From assembly GCA_006538405.1 (NCBI GenBank), contig BJKQ01000009.1:2481565-2545564 (forward strand): 64,000 nucleotides of DNA, in the 5' to 3' direction. A program made the translations under genes and the position numbers. Positions within the stretch are counted from its first letter, which is position 1, and every line of letters starts with the position of its first letter. The notes under the pieces are model-generated. The model had not been told where the DNA came from. It worked only from the letters and a program-made list of their open reading frames with translations, and did no database searches. The DNA is from Hansfordia pulvinata. Lineage: Eukaryota > Ascomycota > Sordariomycetes > Xylariales. This document shows, in pieces, positions 24,401 through 36,484 of the stretch.

Positions 24401-27077
24401 TCTTGCAACGAGTCTTCTCCACGACGACTCGTCCGCGACCTAGAAGCAGTGGGACGTTTTCTGGAAGCCTGCGTCTAGTTCACTGCCCCTTGCGACCGAG
24501 CAGTTCCATTTTTATCTACCACGCACCCACGGTCCACGGCTTCCGATGAGCTTTGTTGCTCTGGTGCCACGGGGCTGGGGCCCAAGCCTCATCCAGGGTA
24601 CGAGTACAGCTTACCCACACTAATCATGGCTTCGGCCTTGCGGATGTTTAGATGCCCGGGAAAGAGCCCGCACTCTGTGACACCTACTGTTCACCAAAGA
24701 TACCCTTGCTCATCTAGAGCAAGTCTTGGGGTGCCTTCGTTTTCATCCAGTGGGAATTGCGAGAACAGGCCATAAGACGAGATCACAAGTGGATGGATCC
24801 GATGTAGGGGCCCTGTCTCGCAACGATTCATGCTGGCTCGCGAGGCTTGCTAGCCAGGAAACCAACACCGCGAGCCGCTGGTCGCCACACCCAGCCTGCC
24901 AGCCTACCACTACCAGCCTGCTTCGATGCAAAGGGCAAGACGCCGTCAGGGCGTCGAGATCGACTGTCGGTTCATTCTGTCAATTGTGGGGTCCACCACA
25001 GTCTCGGGTCTGATGCGCGCCATCTCTCGCTCGGCCACCTGACAATGGGCGGTGCACAACACCCCTGATCCCTACGCGTCTCGCGACTTCACCATGCCAT
25101 AGTAGGTGAAGGCTATGCGATTTGGCATCCTGGTGGGTTCCATGTCTCGACGTTTACGATCGCGAGACGGTGTACTCTTACGCGTGCGAAGACGCTGCTG
25201 GCGCCGCACCACGGCGCTGACCGCTCTCGTCGAGCCACCGAGTATCCGTACGTAACCACTTCCTTCCCACACCGCGAGAAAGACCCCGGACTCCCGGGTT
25301 TTGGGCCCAGCTCGTTATAACTGGGGCCAACGTGATTGCCCAGCCCACCCAGCTCGCTTGGTAGTTCAGACTCTATCGAACCCCAGCTTCATTCATCCGG
25401 CTGCTTCGGCTCGAGGACGGCCAATCTCTGCCGAACCAACCCAGAACACCGAGTCCGTATCTGGAGCTTTCAAGCAATAGTTTGAGGCCCTCGGAGGTTA
25501 CAAGAAGGGGTTTGCTGGTATTGTGGTCCAAATTTGCAGGATCTTGGAGCTGCCGCTGTGGCCTCAGCAAGCCCACTTTTACCGAGCTGTTTCCCCCGAC
25601 GTCCTGTCAAAGGAAGGTGGGCTCGTGGCATGGGCAATGCGGGTTTCATCCACACTATGATTCACGAGGCGCTGAACACGGACGAAGCAAGTCGCGTTGG
25701 CCCTGTCGGCCTTGTCGGATCTTTGTCTCTCACGGACTTGCTACCAGGTTGGAATACTGCCAAACTTCTAGAAGACAAGGCCCCACGCAGCGACCCGATG
25801 CGCAACCGGAAAACAAACCCTCGATAATGGACAGAGTATCCTGGAAGGGCCGATTCACCATCGCCAGGCGGTCACGGAACCACACGACCGAAGCTCTGAC
25901 GCATGGCCGGCACTTGGACCCAACTCCGGGCAAGCGCCCGAGGGATCCCGCGTCCCTCCACGTCAAACATGTGGCAATGGCACAATGCAGCGTGCGAACG
26001 GGCAGCGTGCAGGCTGCTGGCGCAGCGCCTGAACCCCCCACTTGAGATGCCTCAAAGGGCAGTCTTCTCCAGTAATGAGGCAAAGTCCTGGCGGCGACGG
26101 TCCGAACCTACGAGACCTGGTTGCCGTGTGGGTAAGTGGTGTCGGTGATACCTCACTGGAGTCGCCGCGCAGTCAGGCACGCGACTGGGCCAAGTACTCG
26201 TACTGACGAAACAGCGCCGCCCTGATTAGCAGCTCCTTCCGTTCCTCTTGATCTGACGGCCCGTAATAAAAAAATTAAACAGAGAATCCACCCTGACCCA
26301 TCCCCCATATTCTTCTGAAGCAGCCCTGGCACGCCCGGGCGATGGGGCCCATTGCGGGCGCGCACGGATCCGCCCGGCGTCCAGGGAATACCCTGATCGT
26401 CTCAACCAGCCGGGTGCAATTATGTCATGGGCAAGGAATCCCAGACGGAGCTGCAGTGGATGGGGTTGTTGATACCCGAGCTCTTGCATGCCACGCCTCC
26501 CAGGACGCCCACCTACCGACCTGCGAGTACGGAGTAGCTGGTCGCACGCAGGTTCCTCGCACGTGGACCCAAGGCCCTTCCTCCCGGGTGACGGAAGCTG
26601 GGATGATGCCTAACCTGGCGCAACGGCCGCACTGCTGCCCTTTGTGTGAGGAGGTATTTTCCCTTTAATCCCCGGTCCCGATATCACCGCAGCCCAGCTC
26701 ATGCTGTTTTTAGGCGGACCGTTACCGGGTTGCCAGGCGCAGCGGTTGTCCTCTCTCTCATCGTACCAGAAGTGACGGGAGTCCGAAAGCGTCGTCTTTT
26801 TATATAACCGTTGGTTGAGGCACTCCACCACGAGTGGGCTCGATTGCCTTTGCTACGATCCTGGCCATCCCCGTTGTGTGCGATCTTGCAATTTTTCTCT
26901 TAAAGGTCGCCAGTGCTGACGGAGAAATACCTCACGTGCTCTCTCTTCAGTTACCACCTACGACCTGCCAGAGTCTGTCCCTCGCCTGAGCCGTCTCTGC
27001 ATGTCTCCCATGAGCACCTCACAGTCCCCCATGCACACCAGCGTCTCCTCGGCCTTTGACGTTGCTCGCCACCCATC
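18432..27077. other. 8.6-kb gene-free stretch
   Basis: I find no supportable gene, tRNA or rRNA. Open frames are short, overlap on all strands and have no recognisable motif. The composition is less GC-rich than the flanking genes but far from the AT-rich tail of the window. Seven of the sixteen TACGAGTA/TACTCGTA octamers lie here (22326, 22504, 23109, 23127, 24196, 24599, 26195), along with runs of TACC/GGTA repeats near 23380-23410. It could be old decayed repeat DNA, a regulatory desert or a site of non-coding transcripts. Confidence 0.45.
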
Positions 27078-28573
27078 ATGACTTCAGCATCCTCTTCCTC
27101 GCGCAGGCGCTTGCGAACGAGCATCTCCAGTGTCATGTACACCAACGCCGTGTACTTCCCAAACCAGAAGATATACAGCGGCTTCACGCCGGGGTTGATG
27201 AACTACAGCTGCATCAACCACGTGTACTACGCCTTTGCCAACGTCTTGGCAGACGGCTCCATATTCGTAAGTTGCCAGCAGTCGGATCACGCGCACACCC
27301 GGGCCCTTCTTTCTGTCCGCCGTTGCGGCGTTACGGCAGCGGAGGGCGGGTGACCCGGCAAACCACCAATGCCCCATTGTGCTGACTGGACTCCCAGCTG
27401 AGCGACGAGTATGCCGACGCGCAGGCGCCCTGCGACGGGGTGCAAGGTGGCCTCGGCTCCTTGATGCACCTGAAACAGCGACACCCGCATCTTTCGGTCG
27501 TCTTGACCGTGGGCGGAGGCGATTCCAGCAGCACTTTCCCGATCGTGGCCTCCAACCCGCTCCTACGGGACAACTTTGGCCGGTCAGCCCGAGGGCTGGT
27601 CGAGGCGTCTGGGCTGGATGGCATAGACAGTGAGTGATCTCCTTGCTCGGCGTATCTCTCTCTCTCTCTCTGTCGAGAGCTCTGAACAACCATTTCTTGA
27701 ATGCGACACAAACGAGAGACGGCGCAGCTGACAAGACCGGAAACCAGTCAACTGGGAGTACCCCAGCGACTTGCAGCAGGGAGCCGACTTTGTCGAGCTC
27801 CTGGCGGCGGTGCGGGTGCACCTGCCCGAGGACCACTTCCTGCTGACGGCAGCCCTGCCGGCGGGGCTGGCGGTGCTGCAGAACATCGACATTGCGCAGG
27901 CCGCCGACTACCTGGACCTGATCAACCTGATGGCGTACGACTTTTGCGGGCCCTGGACGAGCCGCAGCGGGCACCACGCGCAGCTGTACTCGATCAGCCG
28001 CGAGCCGGCCGGGGGAGGGGAAGGGTCGACGTCCGGGTCGTCCGGGGTGGCGTACCTGATGAGCCAGGGCTGCCCGCCCAAGAAGATCCTGCTGGGGATC
28101 CCCGTGTTCGGGCGCAGCTTCATGGGCGTCGCGGGGCCCGGGCACCGGCACAAGGGGTGCGGGGGCGACGAGGGGGGCTCGTTCGAGTACCACCAGCTGC
28201 CGCGCAAGCACGCCAAGGAGACTGTGGACAAGCGCGTCGGGGCCGCGGGCTGCGTCGGCGGCGACGGCGGCTTCGTCAGCTACGACGTGCCCGAGACGGT
28301 CAAGATGAAGGCGGCGTTCTGCAAGCAGAAGGGCTTGGGGGTATGTGACGAAAACACCTTTCCTTCATGACGCGTCACCTTCGGGCATCCCAGCGGGACG
28401 ACACCCCTTGGCTGCTGAATTCTTTGATACTTGATCATCGCGGATACTTGACCAGGGGACACTGGCTAACGACAAAGCTACAGGGACTATTCTACTGGAC
28501 TGGACCGGCAGACTCGCAGGAGAAAGGGCGCAGCCTGATCTCGGCAGGCTTCAAAGCGCTGCACAGCTCCTGA
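27078..28573 (+). CDS. GH18 chitinase-family protein, probably intracellular
   Basis: Four exons (27078-27266, 27398-27629, 27748-28340, 28484-28573), 367 aa. GH18 landmarks in order: NAVYFPNQKIYSG with NHVYYAFANV (strand 1-2), VVLTVGGG (strand 3), the catalytic strand-4 motif DGIDINWEYP spanning intron 2, LMAYDF (strand 6) and GLFYWT (strand 8). The acid/base glutamate of the DxxDxDxE signature is present but the last aspartate is asparagine. GH18 enzymes cut chitin or chito-oligomers with retention. There is no signal peptide: the start is Ser/Arg-rich and the fold begins about residue 20. That suggests wall turnover or autolysis rather than secretion. No chitin-binding or LysM domain is attached. 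Confidence 0.88.
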
Positions 28574-29926
28574 AGGATGAGGTTAAATGGTCACGAGAGC
28601 ACGGCCTCTCCCATGCAGTCGGGATCCTGTGCTGCATCCTGGGAGACGGCGATATGAGGCCGCGCAAGCCCCCTGGGGACACCAATCGGCTCGCAGCTAC
28701 ATTCATCTGACGGCCAGGAGCGCGCCCTCAAGCTTTTCGACTCGAGGGCGGTCGGAGTTCAGCTGGAAAGAAAAGCCACGGTGGAGGTGGGGGGGTTCCG
28801 TCTCTGGGAGACCACGGTCTTGCCCACCGCTATGGCCGGGCACCCACGTATCTACTTCACCGAGACTTGCTGTCGCAGCATGACAGGTATTCGGTGACAG
28901 CGAATTGAGCGCTCGAGGAGGGAGGCAGACTCCGACACCATCCAGAGCCGGAATAAGCAGTAGCTGGCCAAAGATGATGCGCAGCGGATTCAGGTCGTTG
29001 GCTGTACCCAGAGAGTTGCTCCCCACCGATGAAGGACCAGGTCTGAGCTGGGGCTGTCATTTGATTCGAGTGTCGAGCGTTGGCAATGTGTGCGCATGCC
29101 ACGACGACATCTGCAGTCCAGCACGGATATCTCCATCCGATGTAACGATGGAGACTGGGCTGCCTGCCCTGGGGATGCTCAGAGGCAGTGGAAGGTAGAA
29201 GAGATGTTCCCGGACGCGGTGTTGTGGCGCGGGCGGAAGCACGAGATAGACAAGGCAGCGACGATGAGAAACCAAAGGTTGATTGTGAAGAGCTCGAAAT
29301 CCATGGAAGTGTGCGTATATGTACGAGTAGGTCTGAAGAAGATGGGATGTAGTACTCGTAGCAGTGCGGCGGATGGGTGGCGAGCGGAGAGGAGCTGATT
29401 GGGGCGGGAGATGCCGCGCGGTGGGGCTCCGGAACGGAATGGGCGGCGGACGCGGCGGGCGGCGGACAGCAGTACCTTAGCTTACTTCAACAGCAGCAGC
29501 AGTGGTAGTGGCAGTGGCAGTACTCCCGTCGTACTCCGTACGGCACGGCGGCGGACCCGACACGACACGTCCCAGAGCGTGGCCCATTTCGTCATCCCCG
29601 TGTGGATGCCATTCACATCGACGAGTACCTAACCTACATGTACCTTAGGTAACCTACACCACCCAATTCGACCCCTTCCACACTCTGCCACCACCCTCTA
29701 CCGCCGCTCGACTTGTCCGTCCTCACGCCCGCACCGCCGCATATCGGCTCCGGGCTGTCTCTGTCTGCTCGCCCTGCCACGTCGCCTCATCGTCCCAGAC
29801 ACCTCCATCGCCCATCGCCCACCGACCGTCGACCTCGCCCTCGCGACTGCGGACGCCCGGCCTCTCGCCCGGCCGCCCCTTGCCCCCGCCGATGCGACCG
29901 GCCACGCGGTTGCCGAAGCCGCCACG
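28574..29926. other. Intergenic between chitinase and VPS53
   Basis: This holds the chitinase 3' flank and the VPS53 promoter. Two octamers (29322-29329, 29353-29360) lie close together, and a CAGCAG/GGCAGT simple repeat is at about 29492-29520. No gene seen. Confidence 0.4.
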
Positions 29927-32671
29927 ATGAACGGATCCGTCGCGGGCGCGTCGTCGCTCGACACGGTCGACTACGACCCCGTCCAGCACCTCAACCAGCT
30001 CTTCGCCCACCCGTCCGCCGTCTCCTCCGTCTCGCGCGTCTCCGACTCGCTGCAGGCCCGCCGCGACGAGCTGTCCGCGCGCATAGCCGGGCTCGAGAGC
30101 GCCCAGGCCTACTCGCCCGACTCGTCCCTCGAGCGCATGCAGTCCGCCCAGGCCGAGCTGGCCGGCCTGTTCCGCAAGATCGAGACGGTCCGCTCCCGCG
30201 CCATCCAGACCGAGCAGAACATCACCTCCATGACGGCCGACATCAAGCGCCTCGACGGCACCAAGCGCAACCTGACCCTGTCCATGACCGCCCTCAAGCG
30301 CCTGCAGATGCTGACGACCGCCTACGAGCAGCTGCACGGCCTCGCCCGCTCCCGCCAGTACCGCGACTGCGCCAGCCTGCTGCAGGCCGTCCTCCAGCTC
30401 ATGCGCCACTTCCACAGCTACCGCAGCATCGACCAGATCGCCACCCTCAGCCGCGGCGTCGCCGACCTGCAGCGCGAGCTGCTCGACCAGGTCTGCGAGG
30501 ACTTCGAGATGGCCTTTGCCAAGGACGACGTCCAGGCCCGCCGCCCCACCCTCGTCGAGGCCTGCGCCGTCATGGACGCCCTCGGCGACCACGCCCGCCA
30601 CCGCCTGCTGACCTGGTACCTCAACACCCAGCTGCGCGAGTACCGCTCCGTCTTCCGCGGCAACGACGAGGCCGGCAACCTCGACAACATCGACCGCCGC
30701 TACGCCTGGTTCAAGCGCATGATCAAGCGCCACGAGGACGAGCACGCCGCCCTCTTCCCCCGCACTGGCGCGTCGCCGAGGCCCTCGCCCAGGCCTTCTG
30801 CGACGGCACCCGCGACGACTACAAGACCATCCTCGAGAAGAGCATCAGCGCCCGCCGGCTCGAAGGCGGCGGCGGAGGCGGCGGCGGCGCCTCCGGCTCC
30901 GGCTCCGGCCCCCGCCTCGACGTCAACCTGTTGCTGGCCTGCCTGCAGGAGACCATGGACTTTGAGCAGAGCCTCGAGCGCCGCTTCGCCAGCGAGCCCC
31001 GCGCCAGCATAGACACGGTCAGCTCCGCCGACGACCCCCGCCAGACCTTCAACGGCTCCATCTCGGTCGCCTTCGAGCCCTACCTCAGCCTGTGGGTCGA
31101 GTCCCAGGACCGCGCCCTCGCCGCCATGATCCCCAAGTACCGCGCCCAGCCCCTGCTGCCGCCCGACGACGAATTCTCCCCGCAGGCCGTCATCGCCTCG
31201 GCCATCGAGCTCTTCCACTTCTACAAGCTCACCCTGTCCCAGTGCGCCAAGCTGTCCACCAGCGACCGCCTGCTCGACCTCGCCCGCACCCTGGCAAAGT
31301 ACCTCGACGAGTACGCCCAGCAGGTCCTGCTGGCCATCCTCCAGCGCCCGGGCCCCTCGGCCGCGTCCCTCCACGACATTGTCCTCGTCCTCAACACGGC
31401 CGACTTCTGGCACACCAACGCCGGCCAGCTCGAGGACAACATCAAGAAGCGCATCGACCCGGAGCTCAAGCCCCGCGTCGACCTGTCTTCCCAGGCCGAC
31501 GCCTTCCTCGGCGTCGCCAGCGCCGCCGTCATCGCCCTCGTCTCCAAGGTCGAGGCCGACTGCCAGGGCGCCTGGCGCGAGATGAAGAACACAAACTGGA
31601 GCTCCATGGACAGCGTCGCCGACCAGAGCTCCTACGTCGCCGAGCTGCTGCGCCACGTCCGCGCCCGCACCGCCGAGATCCTCGCCCTCGTCGGCGGCAA
31701 GCAGCAGTACGCCCGCGCCTTCGCCGACAACCTCGTCGAGCACCTCGCCAACGCCTACGTCGCCAACATCATCCAGTGCCGCCCCGTCTCCGAGGTCGGC
31801 GCCGAGCAGATGCTGCTGGACAAGTACGTCCTGACCAAGGCGTTCGAGAATCTCCTGACCCTCAACTCGAGCAACGCCAACAGCACCACCCCAACCCCAA
31901 CAACAACACCAGCAACGAAAGCGGCGGCGGCAGCGCCCCGCCGACCCCGCAGCCAAACAACCCTCCCCCGCCGGCCAGCTTCGTCAAGCGCGTCAACGCC
32001 ACCATGACGCGCATCGACCCCCTCCTCAAGACCCTGCAGGTCCGCCCCGCCCCGCCCGAGGGCCTGGTCCAGGCCTACCTGATCCACGTCGCCGACCGCT
32101 CCGACGCCAACTTCCGCAAGATCCTCGAGCTCAAGGGCATCCGCGGCAAGGGCGACCAGGCCCACCTCTACGACATGTTCGTCATCCACCGCGACAGCTC
32201 CGCCTACAACGGCAAGCTCGCCCCCAGAGCCCCCTGCTCACCCCGCTGCTCCAGCAGCAGCAGACCGCCAACCCCAACCAATCCTCTTCCTCCTTGTCAG
32301 CAGCAGCAGGATCGGGGGTGGGCGGGACCATATCCCCCGCGGCAGCGGCTCTATCTGGAGTAGCGTCGGGCCGCTTCGACGCCGCCACCTTCGGCGAGCG
32401 CCTGCTCAATGCCGCTCGCGACGGCGTCGAGCGCATCGGCACGCCTCAGCAGCAGCAGGACCAGAACGACGGCGGCACGGGCCTGGGCATAGGCGGCGTC
32501 GGCGTCGGCGGCGCGGCAGGGCAGCAGAACGTCACCATCAACGAGAATCTCAAGAAGATGGGCAACTTCTTCCGCCGCGACAACTTTGGCCTCGGCGCCC
32601 GGTTCAGTGGCGGCGCCGGAGGGACGGCCGGCGGGAGGAGAGAAGGCAGCTTGGACGAGACGATGAGATGA
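29927..32671 (+). CDS. VPS53: VPS53, GARP tethering-complex subunit (three apparent 1-nt frameshifts)
   Basis: This subunit of the GARP complex tethers endosome-derived vesicles at the trans-Golgi. It is intronless, about 915 aa after correction. It starts MNGSVAGASSLDTVDYDPVQ; the DYDPVQHLNQLF block, the coiled-coil N-terminus (RSRAIQTEQNITSMTADIKR), VNLLLACLQETMDFEQSLER and the C-terminal IDPLLKTLQVRP block are all VPS53 features. The reading frame jumps three times, each time repaired by one extra C: at the C5 run 30757-30761 (LFP to PHWRV), at the C-runs 31889-31898 (Asn/Ser/Thr-rich linker) and at the C5 run 32221-32225 (LAP to QSPLL). With three bases added the length is 916 codons exactly. 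There is a poly-Gly insertion near residue 310 and a Gly/Gln-rich tail. I read this as one functional gene in an imperfect consensus. Confidence 0.9.
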
Positions 32672-33095
32672 GAGAAGATAGAAAAAGCCTTAGGAAACGA
32701 GACCGTTAGAAGCAGAGCGCCCTTGTATATACTGTAGCCATACAAACCTGGACCAGTCTCCGCGCCTGTTCTGTTCCGTTGCCGTGCATTGTAGGAATAT
32801 GCAGGAGACAGCAATGGACTCAAGGTGACTTTGCTGAGATGATTGAGTTGAGCATACCCAGGCGTGTCTCAATTGCTGAAACGACCGTTCCTTGTGTCAA
32901 TATCTTGACTGACTGTTGCACCGTCTTCCTCGCATGGCAGATTTGACGAAATGAATCCACCATTTGGACCATAAGAAGGGGAATTCATGGCTGCGTGCTC
33001 AATGGCCAGAAACTGTTGCCTTTGGTATTCAAAGCTTCGTGATATATCATTAACCCAGCTACGGTCCTCATAATGTGCTGTCGTGACTTCGTAAT
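32672..33095. other. Convergent intergenic between VPS53 and the GH31 gene
   Basis: Shared 3' flank of two converging genes. Nothing else seen. Confidence 0.4.
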
Positions 33096-36000
33096 CTATG
33101 ACCAACTGAGGAACCATTCCACGTGCCACGCACCCATGGCCGTCGAGGGGCCAAGTTCATGGACAGTAAGTAACTGCTTGGAACTGTCGTAATCCCAGTG
33201 GTTAGAACCAAGTGCCAACCCGTTGAACTTGACCGTGGAAACGGGCTTCTTGACACCCATGATTGTGACTCTGGATAGCGCGTGCTCATCCACGAAATCG
33301 CCCTTGGGCGTTGCTTTCAATGTGCTGTCGTCAAGCGAGAACTATGTTGGTCAGCCAAGGATCTCAGGAAGTAGAATAGGGGAAACTCACGTCAACCCAG
33401 GTGGTGGACTCCGGCGACAGACTCTCGCCATCGTCGAGATACAAAGAGCCCTTGGCGCCGCTGCGCTCGTCAAGAGCAACGAGAAGACTCCAGGGCGTGT
33501 CTCGTGCAGCAGTCGTGGTCAAGGCGGGCTCCTGCATGGGCACCACATGACCCCCCCTGATGTAGACAGGGATGTGGCCCAGGGGCGCATCTATCGTGAC
33601 GTTTTGACCAGCGGAGACCCCGGAAACTTCAGTCTGGTTGTACCAGTCGTACCAAACCGTACCCGACCCGATCCCGGGGAACACACCATTTACTGTCGAA
33701 GCTCCCTGCTCCAGGCAAGGGGTGACCATGACGGCGTCCCCGAGTAGAAATTGGCGGTCGGCATCGGCAAGCCAGGGCTCATTGGGGAACTCCCAACCAA
33801 GAGCTCTCATGGTGGTAGAGCCTGTGGAGTGGCTTTGGTAGAAGGTTGTGTAGATGTAGGGCAGGAGCGCGTAACGGATCTTCATGGCAGCTTTCGAAGC
33901 ATCTGCTACATCTGACCAAACATAGGGCTCCTGGCTGTTGGCACTGAGGGTATTGTGGTTGCGGTAGAATGGGAAAAAGGCCGACAACTGCATCCATCTC
34001 GAGCATAGCTCGAGATCCGAGTTGCCCGCAAACCCACAGGTATCCACACCAAACATGGGGAACCCATATAGTGAGAAGGACAAGGCCTGGGGGATTGAGA
34101 AGTACATGTATGCCCAAAGTGAGTAGTTGTCGCCGCTTTCTCATGTTAGTACGATTATTGTGAACATGGATTCGTGGACCTGACTTACCCCAGTGGCCTG
34201 CCCACTTGCCCGAGCCAGCGAACTGCGAACGGCCAATAATGAAGGGCCTCTTAGAAGGGAACACCTTCAATAAAGATTCGTAGGTCGCGTTGAGAATCAT
34301 GTGACCGAAAAGATTGTGAAAGTCGTACTCGGAAGTACCGCCGTGATGGGTTGCGTTGGGGCTCACTGCGTGGACCGCTAGATCACCATTGTAGTTGTTG
34401 ATGGTGTAAGGGGGATAGTTGATGTTCCTCACTCCCGCAGTGGGAGTGGTGCGGAGATAAGAAGTGGTCGTCGATGAGGTGGAAGTTGCAGTCGCGGATG
34501 CTTGAGAGCTAGCTATGACAGAAGCAGAGGCAGCTTCAGTAGCATTGGTGCGGTTGAAGCCTCTGGATAGTCCACAACCAGGTCGCCAGGCTCACCGGGA
34601 AGAAGGAAGGGCGGATGAGCAGGGTTGAGGGTGAGGTTGCCGCTACCACAGCTCCCAACGCAGAAGGAAGACACTTCAGACATGTCGATCCAGATTCCGT
34701 CAAAGGGAAGGTCAGCGTGATACTTAGAAACTTCATCAACCCACCACTCCACAGCACCAGTGCCGTTGGTGAACGCGCCGACCCAGTCAGGGAAGACTAT
34801 GATCGTCAGCAGGTATTGGGACCATGAGGCGTGGAACAAGCTTACCTGTATAGCCTGGCCAGACAGCTCCGATATAGGTCGAGCCATCGGGGTTCAAGAG
34901 GAAGGCATCCTGCTTCAGCCCACGGTCGTACGGGGATAAGCATCGCTGGCGTTCTCTGGATTTGGAGCGTAGACAGCCGAGTCTATGATCGGTACGTAGT
35001 GCTGGTTGTTCTTGTGCAGCCGAGCTAGGAAGACTGCAGCGTCCTCGTAACTGTAGTTTACCGGATCGTTGGTGAAGTCACGATATTCTTTCATGTAATC
35101 AATGTCGGCTGCACCAACCAAATGTTAGCAAAGTGAACCGCCTGGCTTCGGGGTCGGGGTAAGCACTTACACCAGACAGTTTCGAGAGGAATTTCGAACC
35201 TCTCGAAGCTATCAATGACTTCTTGAACATTGTCCCAGCTCTTGTATCCCCAGCGACACTGATGATAACCAAAAGTCCAGTATTGCTGCATGGCCGGGAG
35301 ACCAATGGCGCTCTTCTGATACGACTTGGTGACGGCGTCTTGGGTGGGACCTTGGTAGAAATACAGGTCGATCGAGCCGCCCAGAGCCCTCCAAGTTACG
35401 TGAGAGTCGCGCAGAAGGATCTCCTGACCGTGGGCGTTGCGCTGGAAGACACCATGAGTAAAGGACTTGTAGTTGGCCGACTTGTCCGTCGGTTTAGCCG
35501 CATAAGTCATGTGGCCACCGTCCTGAACTTGGAAATAGCGGGTATCCATGTAGAACGGATGGCTCCCGTACAAGTTCGCATCTATCACATCGCCAACATC
35601 AGCGGCATACAGGGTCCCTACACAACGAATGTTAGTGAAATCCTCGACCGAGTGGGCTTGGAAGCTCACGTGTGAGGTTGTTGCCCAGCCTCAAGCTGTG
35701 GATAGTCTCCCCCAGACCGTAGAGATTATAGTTCTCGGGCAGAGACGAAGCGAACTCAATGAACTGATCCTCATACACCAGCTTGGTGCCTTCCGTGGAG
35801 AAGAGGACATCTTCGGTACTCTTCCTGGTCACCTTGAAGGAAAACGTAGGGTCATTGCTCCACGTGAAGTCTAGATCAGTGTGCGCGGACCAGTCAAATC
35901 CGGGCTCTACACCTGGCTTGGTGAGCAGTTCGTCTGGGAGAATGAACCAGGTGGAGTTCTCCTTGCCGATGTATCTCGGTTGCACTTGAACATGGAGACG

Positions 36001-36327
36001 GTCGGCAGACTGGTACTCGACTGTCAAGGTGAGAGCTTGTATGTCGGTGCCGTAGACATTGCAGGCTTCGCCAGCCAGGGACAGATCAGCAGTTAGACCG
36101 CGAGGCGTTTTGTTTACATTTGTTGCAGTGTAGCCCGGGCAAACAGATTGCGGGTCGACAGCCTCGGGGTCGATGATGTTGGGGATGATGGGCTGGCCAA
36201 CATCGGCCTCCGCGGGGATTGTGAAGACGGGATTGGCAGAGGAGGTTGTGGGAGAAGCGGCGGTGAGCCCGTCATGAATGCAGGACAGAGAAGATAGGCC
36301 AAGAAGGCCAGCTAGAAGACGGACCAT
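33096..36327 (-). CDS. Secreted GH31 alpha-glucosidase (three apparent 1-nt frameshifts)
   Basis: Six exons (36327-35670, 35617-35171, 35108-34846, 34796-34189, 34135-33391, 33341-33096), about 989 aa after correction. The start MVRLLAGLLGLSSLSCIHDG is a signal peptide and lies ~150 bp inside a TATA box; in-frame sequence upstream to 36549 is therefore taken as leader. GH31 landmarks: GLGETIHSLRL, YMDTRYFQV, QQYWTFGYHQCRWGY, the nucleophile in GIWIDMSEVSSFC (Asp near residue 494), and the acid/base Asp in the GHWGGDNYS region that spans intron 4. A Ser/Thr-rich linker follows the nucleophile. It releases glucose from maltose/starch ends outside the cell. Frame breaks: G4 run 34932-34935, AA at 34557-34558, and the C4 run 34188-34191 at the exon-4 donor, each needing one base. 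Confidence 0.88.
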
Positions 36328-36477
36328 CCTGGATCTCCGCAGCCGTTTCCTGAAGCTGGGAGAGCGCTGGTGGTGAATGGAGAGGAAGAGGGAAAAGGCG
36401 GCAGTGAGGGCGAGCAGGAGGCGAGATAGGGAGCTGAGGTGGGAGAAGCCGACAGCAAGGCTCTGGATTAAGGGCTC

Positions 36478-36484
36478 ATATATA
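36478..36484 (-). promoter_or_regulatory. TATA box of the GH31 gene
   Basis: TATATAT on the minus strand about 150 bp before the signal-peptide ATG at 36327. It argues against the earlier in-frame ATG at 36549, which would lie upstream of transcription start. Confidence 0.45.

Noticed and set aside
29713..29926. Open frame extending upstream of VPS53 in the second VPS53 frame
   Set aside because: Pro/Arg-rich translation of the 5' untranslated region. The true VPS53 start at 29927 lies in another frame, and the apparent single long ORF is produced by the missing base at 30757-30761.
29927..32671. Interpreting VPS53 frame jumps as introns or programmed frameshifting
   Set aside because: No splice signals fit and no residues are missing at the jumps. 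All three are repaired by one base in a C run, like the other breaks in the window.
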